A DNA stretch of 21,882 bases, from NCBI GenBank assembly GCA_035631615.1, contig DASQIK010000089.1:1-21882 (forward strand), in the 5' to 3' direction. Each line of letters starts with the position of its first letter. The first letter of the stretch is position 1. This document shows positions 21,860 to 21,882 of this stretch, in pieces. The notes below the pieces were generated by a model that searched no databases, was not told where the DNA came from, and saw only the letters and a list, made by a program, of their open reading frames with translations. The position numbers and the translations under genes were made by a program. Origin of the DNA: UBA5189 sp035631615 (GTDB lineage Bacteria; Chloroflexota; Limnocylindria; Limnocylindrales; CSP1-4).

Positions 21860-21882
21860 AACAGAACGGCGCGCCGGGCGGG

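Noticed and set aside
1..21882. tRNA, rRNA, CRISPR arrays, insertion sequences or integrons
   Set aside because: I looked for tRNA-like arms, regularly spaced repeats, transposase motifs and terminal inverted repeats and saw none. Small structured RNAs cannot be excluded without a covariance-model search.

Overview
The window is very GC-rich, bacterial and densely coding. Long accidental open frames lie antisense to many real genes. The gene content (hemA, a hemC-hemD fusion and hemB behind a small MerR-type regulator, an actinobacterial-style holin-family membrane protein, an HisN-type phosphatase, GTG/TTG starts and apparently leaderless promoters) suggests Chloroflexota (Limnocylindria-like) or a deep actinobacterial relative. 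This placement is inference; there is no rRNA or tRNA gene in the window to fix it.

Region 1 (1-3815, minus strand) is a tetrapyrrole operon: MerR-like regulator > hemA > hemC-hemD fusion > hemB (cut by the window edge). Every junction is a 4-base ATGA/GTGA overlap. The operon starts from a compact promoter holding a 10-bp inverted repeat and a 10-bp tandem repeat. Together the enzymes convert glutamyl-tRNA to glutamate semialdehyde and 5-aminolevulinate to uroporphyrinogen III, apart from the aminotransferase step (hemL), which is not in view.

Region 2 (3872-8444) holds housekeeping genes: a holin-family membrane protein with an overlapping small partner (minus), then divergently a CinA-like protein with a dead C-terminal amidase domain and an RNase Z-like metallo-beta-lactamase protein (plus), then a convergent Mrp/ApbC iron-sulfur carrier ATPase (minus).

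Region 3 (8631-13025, plus) is a complete polyamine/opine-type ABC importer operon (ATPase, Tat-type lipoprotein binding protein, two permeases) behind a good sigma-70 promoter.

Region 4 (13033-21839) is a methylamine-type catabolic region. It has two dimethylglycine/sarcosine dehydrogenase-like flavoproteins (FAD oxidoreductase plus GcvT-like folate domain), each paired with a choline-kinase/APH-fold phosphotransferase, and an HisN/IMPase-family phosphatase directly followed by a MetE-like protein that has lost most zinc ligands. Regions 3 and 4 probably work together: uptake of a methylated or alkylated amine, oxidative N-demethylation onto tetrahydrofolate, and phosphorylation/dephosphorylation steps of unknown purpose. 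The substrate is not revealed by the sequence.
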